From the NCBI GenBank assembly GCA_902492185.1, contig CABUKY010000097.1:1-6630 (forward strand): DNA of 6,630 bases. The letters run 5' to 3'. Numbering within the stretch: position 1 is the stretch's first letter; each line of letters opens with the position of its first letter. This DNA is from an uncultured Collinsella sp. (GTDB lineage Bacteria > Actinomycetota > Coriobacteriia > Coriobacteriales > Coriobacteriaceae). The notes under the pieces are model-generated. The model worked only from the letters and a program-made list of their open reading frames with translations, did not search any database and was not told the origin of the DNA. Shown here in pieces: positions 4,867 to 6,630 of this stretch. The translations under genes and the position numbers were made by a program.

Positions 4867-5933
4867 TGTGGGAAGCCGATGATTCTCAGGACCTGTGGGC
4901 GACGCCCGGCAACTCGCCGGCGGCATCCATGGCGCACGGCGAGCGCATGGTGGGCTCGGAGCTGACGGCCGAGGACCTCGATGTCGACCGCACTTTGCGC
5001 CCCCAGCGCCTGGACGATTACTGTGGTCAGGAGCACATCAAGCAGAGCCTGCGCGTGTTGATCGAAGCGGCACAGAGCCGTGGCGAGACGCTCGACCACG
5101 TGATCTTCTCGGGTCCTCCGGGCCTGGGCAAGACCACGCTGGCCACCGTTATCGCCAACGAGCTGGGCGCTCAGATCAAGACCACGAGTGGCCCTGCCAT
5201 CGCGCGCACGGGCGACCTGGCGGCCATCCTTACTAACTTGCAGCCGGGTGATGTGCTGTTTATCGACGAGATCCACCGCCTCAACCGTTCGGTCGAGGAG
5301 GTCCTGTACCCCGCGATGGAGGACTTTGCCCTCGATATCGTGATTGGCAAGGGTCCGGCGGCGCGCTCGATTCGCCTGGATATTCCCAAGTTTACGCTGG
5401 TAGCGGCAACGACCCGCTCAGGCATGTTGACCGGCCCGTTGCGCGACCGCTTTGGCATTTCGTATCGCCTGGATTACTACACGGTCGAGGAGCTCGCGCA
5501 GATTGTGACGCGCTCGGCGACTATCCTGGGTGTGACGATCGACCATCCCAGTGCACTCGAGATCGGCTCGCGTTCGCGCGGCACGCCACGTCTTGCCAAC
5601 CGCCTTCTCAAGCGCGTGCGCGATTACGCACAGGTGCGTGGCAGCGGCCCTATCGAGCTCGATATCTGCCGCCAGGCGCTCGAGTTCTTCGAGATCGACG
5701 AGCTCGGTCTGGACTGGATGGATATTCGTATCTTGGAGACGCTTGCCAAGACGTTCTCCGGCCGTGCTGTAGGCCTGACGACCCTTGCCAGTGCGGTGGG
5801 CGAGGACCCGGGCACGCTCGAGGATGTCTATGAGCCCTATTTGCTGCAGTGCGGGTTGATGATTCGTACGCCGCAGGGCCGTCAGGCAACCCTTCGCACC
5901 TTTGAGCACCTGGGGATTGAACCTACCGTTTAG
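4866..5933 (+). CDS. ruvB: Holliday junction branch-migration ATPase RuvB
   Basis: A 355-residue AAA+ motor that forms hexameric rings on either side of RuvA and pumps DNA through the junction by ATP hydrolysis. Seen in order: the N-terminal family signature RPQRLDDYCGQEHIK (45-59), Walker A GPPGLGKT (83-90), Walker B LFIDEIH (131-137), sensor 1 and probable arginine finger in AATTRSGMLTGPLRDRFG (180-197), sensor 2 RGTPRLANR (238-246), and the C-terminal winged-helix domain (about 275-355), including VGEDPGTLEDVYEPYLLQ. The ATG at 4866 overlaps the ruvA stop as TGATG, the same junction as ruvC/ruvA. A GTG three bases earlier would add only one residue. The N-terminal extension before the core is somewhat longer than in E. 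coli (336 aa in total) and is acidic and low in complexity, without known function. No T-tract hairpin is obvious after the stop. Confidence 0.97.
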   Translation: MWEADDSQDLWATPGNSPAASMAHGERMVGSELTAEDLDVDRTLRPQRLDDYCGQEHIKQSLRVLIEAAQSRGETLDHVIFSGPPGLGKTTLATVIANELGAQIKTTSGPAIARTGDLAAILTNLQPGDVLFIDEIHRLNRSVEEVLYPAMEDFALDIVIGKGPAARSIRLDIPKFTLVAATTRSGMLTGPLRDRFGISYRLDYYTVEELAQIVTRSATILGVTIDHPSALEIGSRSRGTPRLANRLLKRVRDYAQVRGSGPIELDICRQALEFFEIDELGLDWMDIRILETLAKTFSGRAVGLTTLASAVGEDPGTLEDVYEPYLLQCGLMIRTPQGRQATLRTFEHLGIEPTV

Positions 5934-6028
5934 GGCGCTTTGTTTTGGCGGGCTGTTGGACTATCGCTGGGCATCGGGTAAACATATCGCCGTTCATCGG
6001 TTATGGGCGTTTTACTATTGCGCGCCCG

Positions 6029-6037
6029 TGCTATGCT
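6029..6037 (+). promoter_or_regulatory. Extended -10 promoter of the formate--tetrahydrofolate ligase gene
   Basis: TG at 6029-6030, one base, then TATGCT at 6032-6037. A -35-like TTTTAC (6010-6015) lies 16 bases upstream. The start site would fall near 6044, giving a short leader of about 34 bases. In the leader, TTCG-GTAA-CGAA (6056-6067) can form a small GNRA-loop hairpin that reaches into the ribosome binding site GAAAGGA (6065-6071). Apart from this promoter and leader I see nothing definite in the 144 bases between ruvB and this gene. Confidence 0.5.
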
Positions 6038-6077
6038 GAATTGGTCTTTTTCTCATTCGGTAACGAAAGGACCGCCC

Positions 6078-6630
6078 ATGCCTACTGACATCGAAATCGC
6101 ACGTTCTGTCACGCCACTGCCTATTACCGAGGTGGCCAAGAACGCCGGCGTCGACGTTAAGCACCTTATTCCGTACGGCTTCGACAAGGCTAAGGTCGAC
6201 TATTCACTGCTCAACGAGCCGACTGATCACCAGGCCAAGCTCGTCCTCGTGACCGCTATCAACCCAACGCCCGCGGGCGAGGGCAAGACCACCACGACCA
6301 TCGGTCTGGCCGACGGCCTGCGTCGTCGCGGCGTCAAGAGTGCCGTTGCCCTGCGCGAGCCTTCGCTCGGCCCCGTCTTTGGCGTTAAGGGCGGTGCTGC
6401 CGGCGGCGGCTGGGCTCAGGTCATCCCCATGGAGGATATCAACCTGCACTTTACCGGCGACTTCCACGCTATCGGTGCCGCCAATAACCTGCTGGCCGCC
6501 ATGCTTGATAACCACATCCAGCAGGGCAATCAGCTCGGTATTGACGTTAAGCGCATCACTTGGAAGCGCGTCGTCGATATGAACGACCGTCAGCTGCGCC
6601 ACGTCATCGACGGCATTGGCGGTAAGGCCC
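6078..6630 (+). CDS. fhs: Formate--tetrahydrofolate ligase, N-terminal third (runs off the window)
   Basis: The first 184 codons of an enzyme that is normally about 556 residues long. It joins formate to tetrahydrofolate with ATP, giving 10-formyltetrahydrofolate, in the cytoplasm; this is the entry of formate into one-carbon metabolism and, in acetogens, the methyl branch of the Wood-Ljungdahl pathway. Key motifs are present: the start IARSVTPLPI with YGFDKAKVD, the P-loop TPAGEGKTTTT (64-74), REPSLGPVFGVKGGAAGGG (93-111), which forms part of the formyl-phosphate and nucleotide site, and DFHAIGAANNLLAAMLDNH, followed by the WKRVVDMNDRQLR segment. The ATG at 6078 has the ribosome binding site GAAAGGA six bases upstream. 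The frame is open to the last base, so the remaining two thirds lie outside. It has its own promoter and is not obviously co-transcribed with ruvB. The enzyme family is certain; whether it serves purine synthesis, formate use or acetogenesis cannot be told here. Confidence 0.97.
   Translation, partial: MPTDIEIARSVTPLPITEVAKNAGVDVKHLIPYGFDKAKVDYSLLNEPTDHQAKLVLVTAINPTPAGEGKTTTTIGLADGLRRRGVKSAVALREPSLGPVFGVKGGAAGGGWAQVIPMEDINLHFTGDFHAIGAANNLLAAMLDNHIQQGNQLGIDVKRITWKRVVDMNDRQLRHVIDGIGGKA

Overview
The window is GC-rich and gene-dense, and every supported gene is on the + strand. The gene content (a superoxide reductase instead of an obvious superoxide dismutase, a formate--tetrahydrofolate ligase, actinobacterial-style ruvC-ruvA-ruvB with a Gram-positive-type SOS box) and the codon usage suggest an anaerobic high-GC Gram-positive. 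A member of the Coriobacteriia, perhaps Collinsella, is the best guess. That placement is inference and was not tested by a search.

Layout. (1) 2-799: C-terminal part of an SNF2/Rad54-type helicase, entering from the left edge. (2) 965-1327: a small superoxide reductase with an intact catalytic iron site and a vestigial N-terminal domain, followed by a hairpin-plus-T-tract terminator. (3) 1445-3430: a 661-residue protein with the whole architecture of glutamine-dependent NAD+ synthetase (nitrilase domain, then synthetase domain), but with the signature residues of both active sites replaced. It also carries an extra C-terminal tail ending in QGGP repeats. (4) 3431-3724: an intergenic region with a perfect 12-bp hairpin, a roughly 100-nt elongated palindrome, and then the ruv promoter with a LexA-type SOS box over its -10 and start region. 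(5) 3725-5933: ruvC, ruvA and ruvB, joined by two TGATG stop/start overlaps; this is the Holliday-junction branch-migration and resolution module as one operon. (6) 6078-6630: the first third of formate--tetrahydrofolate ligase, with its own extended -10 promoter.

How the genes fit together. RuvA and RuvB form the branch-migration motor and RuvC cuts the junction. The SOS box explains how the operon would be induced by DNA damage. The superoxide reductase is an oxygen-defence enzyme of anaerobes and appears to be a single-gene unit. The NAD+ synthetase-like gene is the most unusual item: it is long, intact and similar in composition to its neighbours, which argues for a maintained protein that has left NAD+ synthesis and taken a new, unknown role. 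The second item worth attention is the structured intergenic element between that gene and ruvC.
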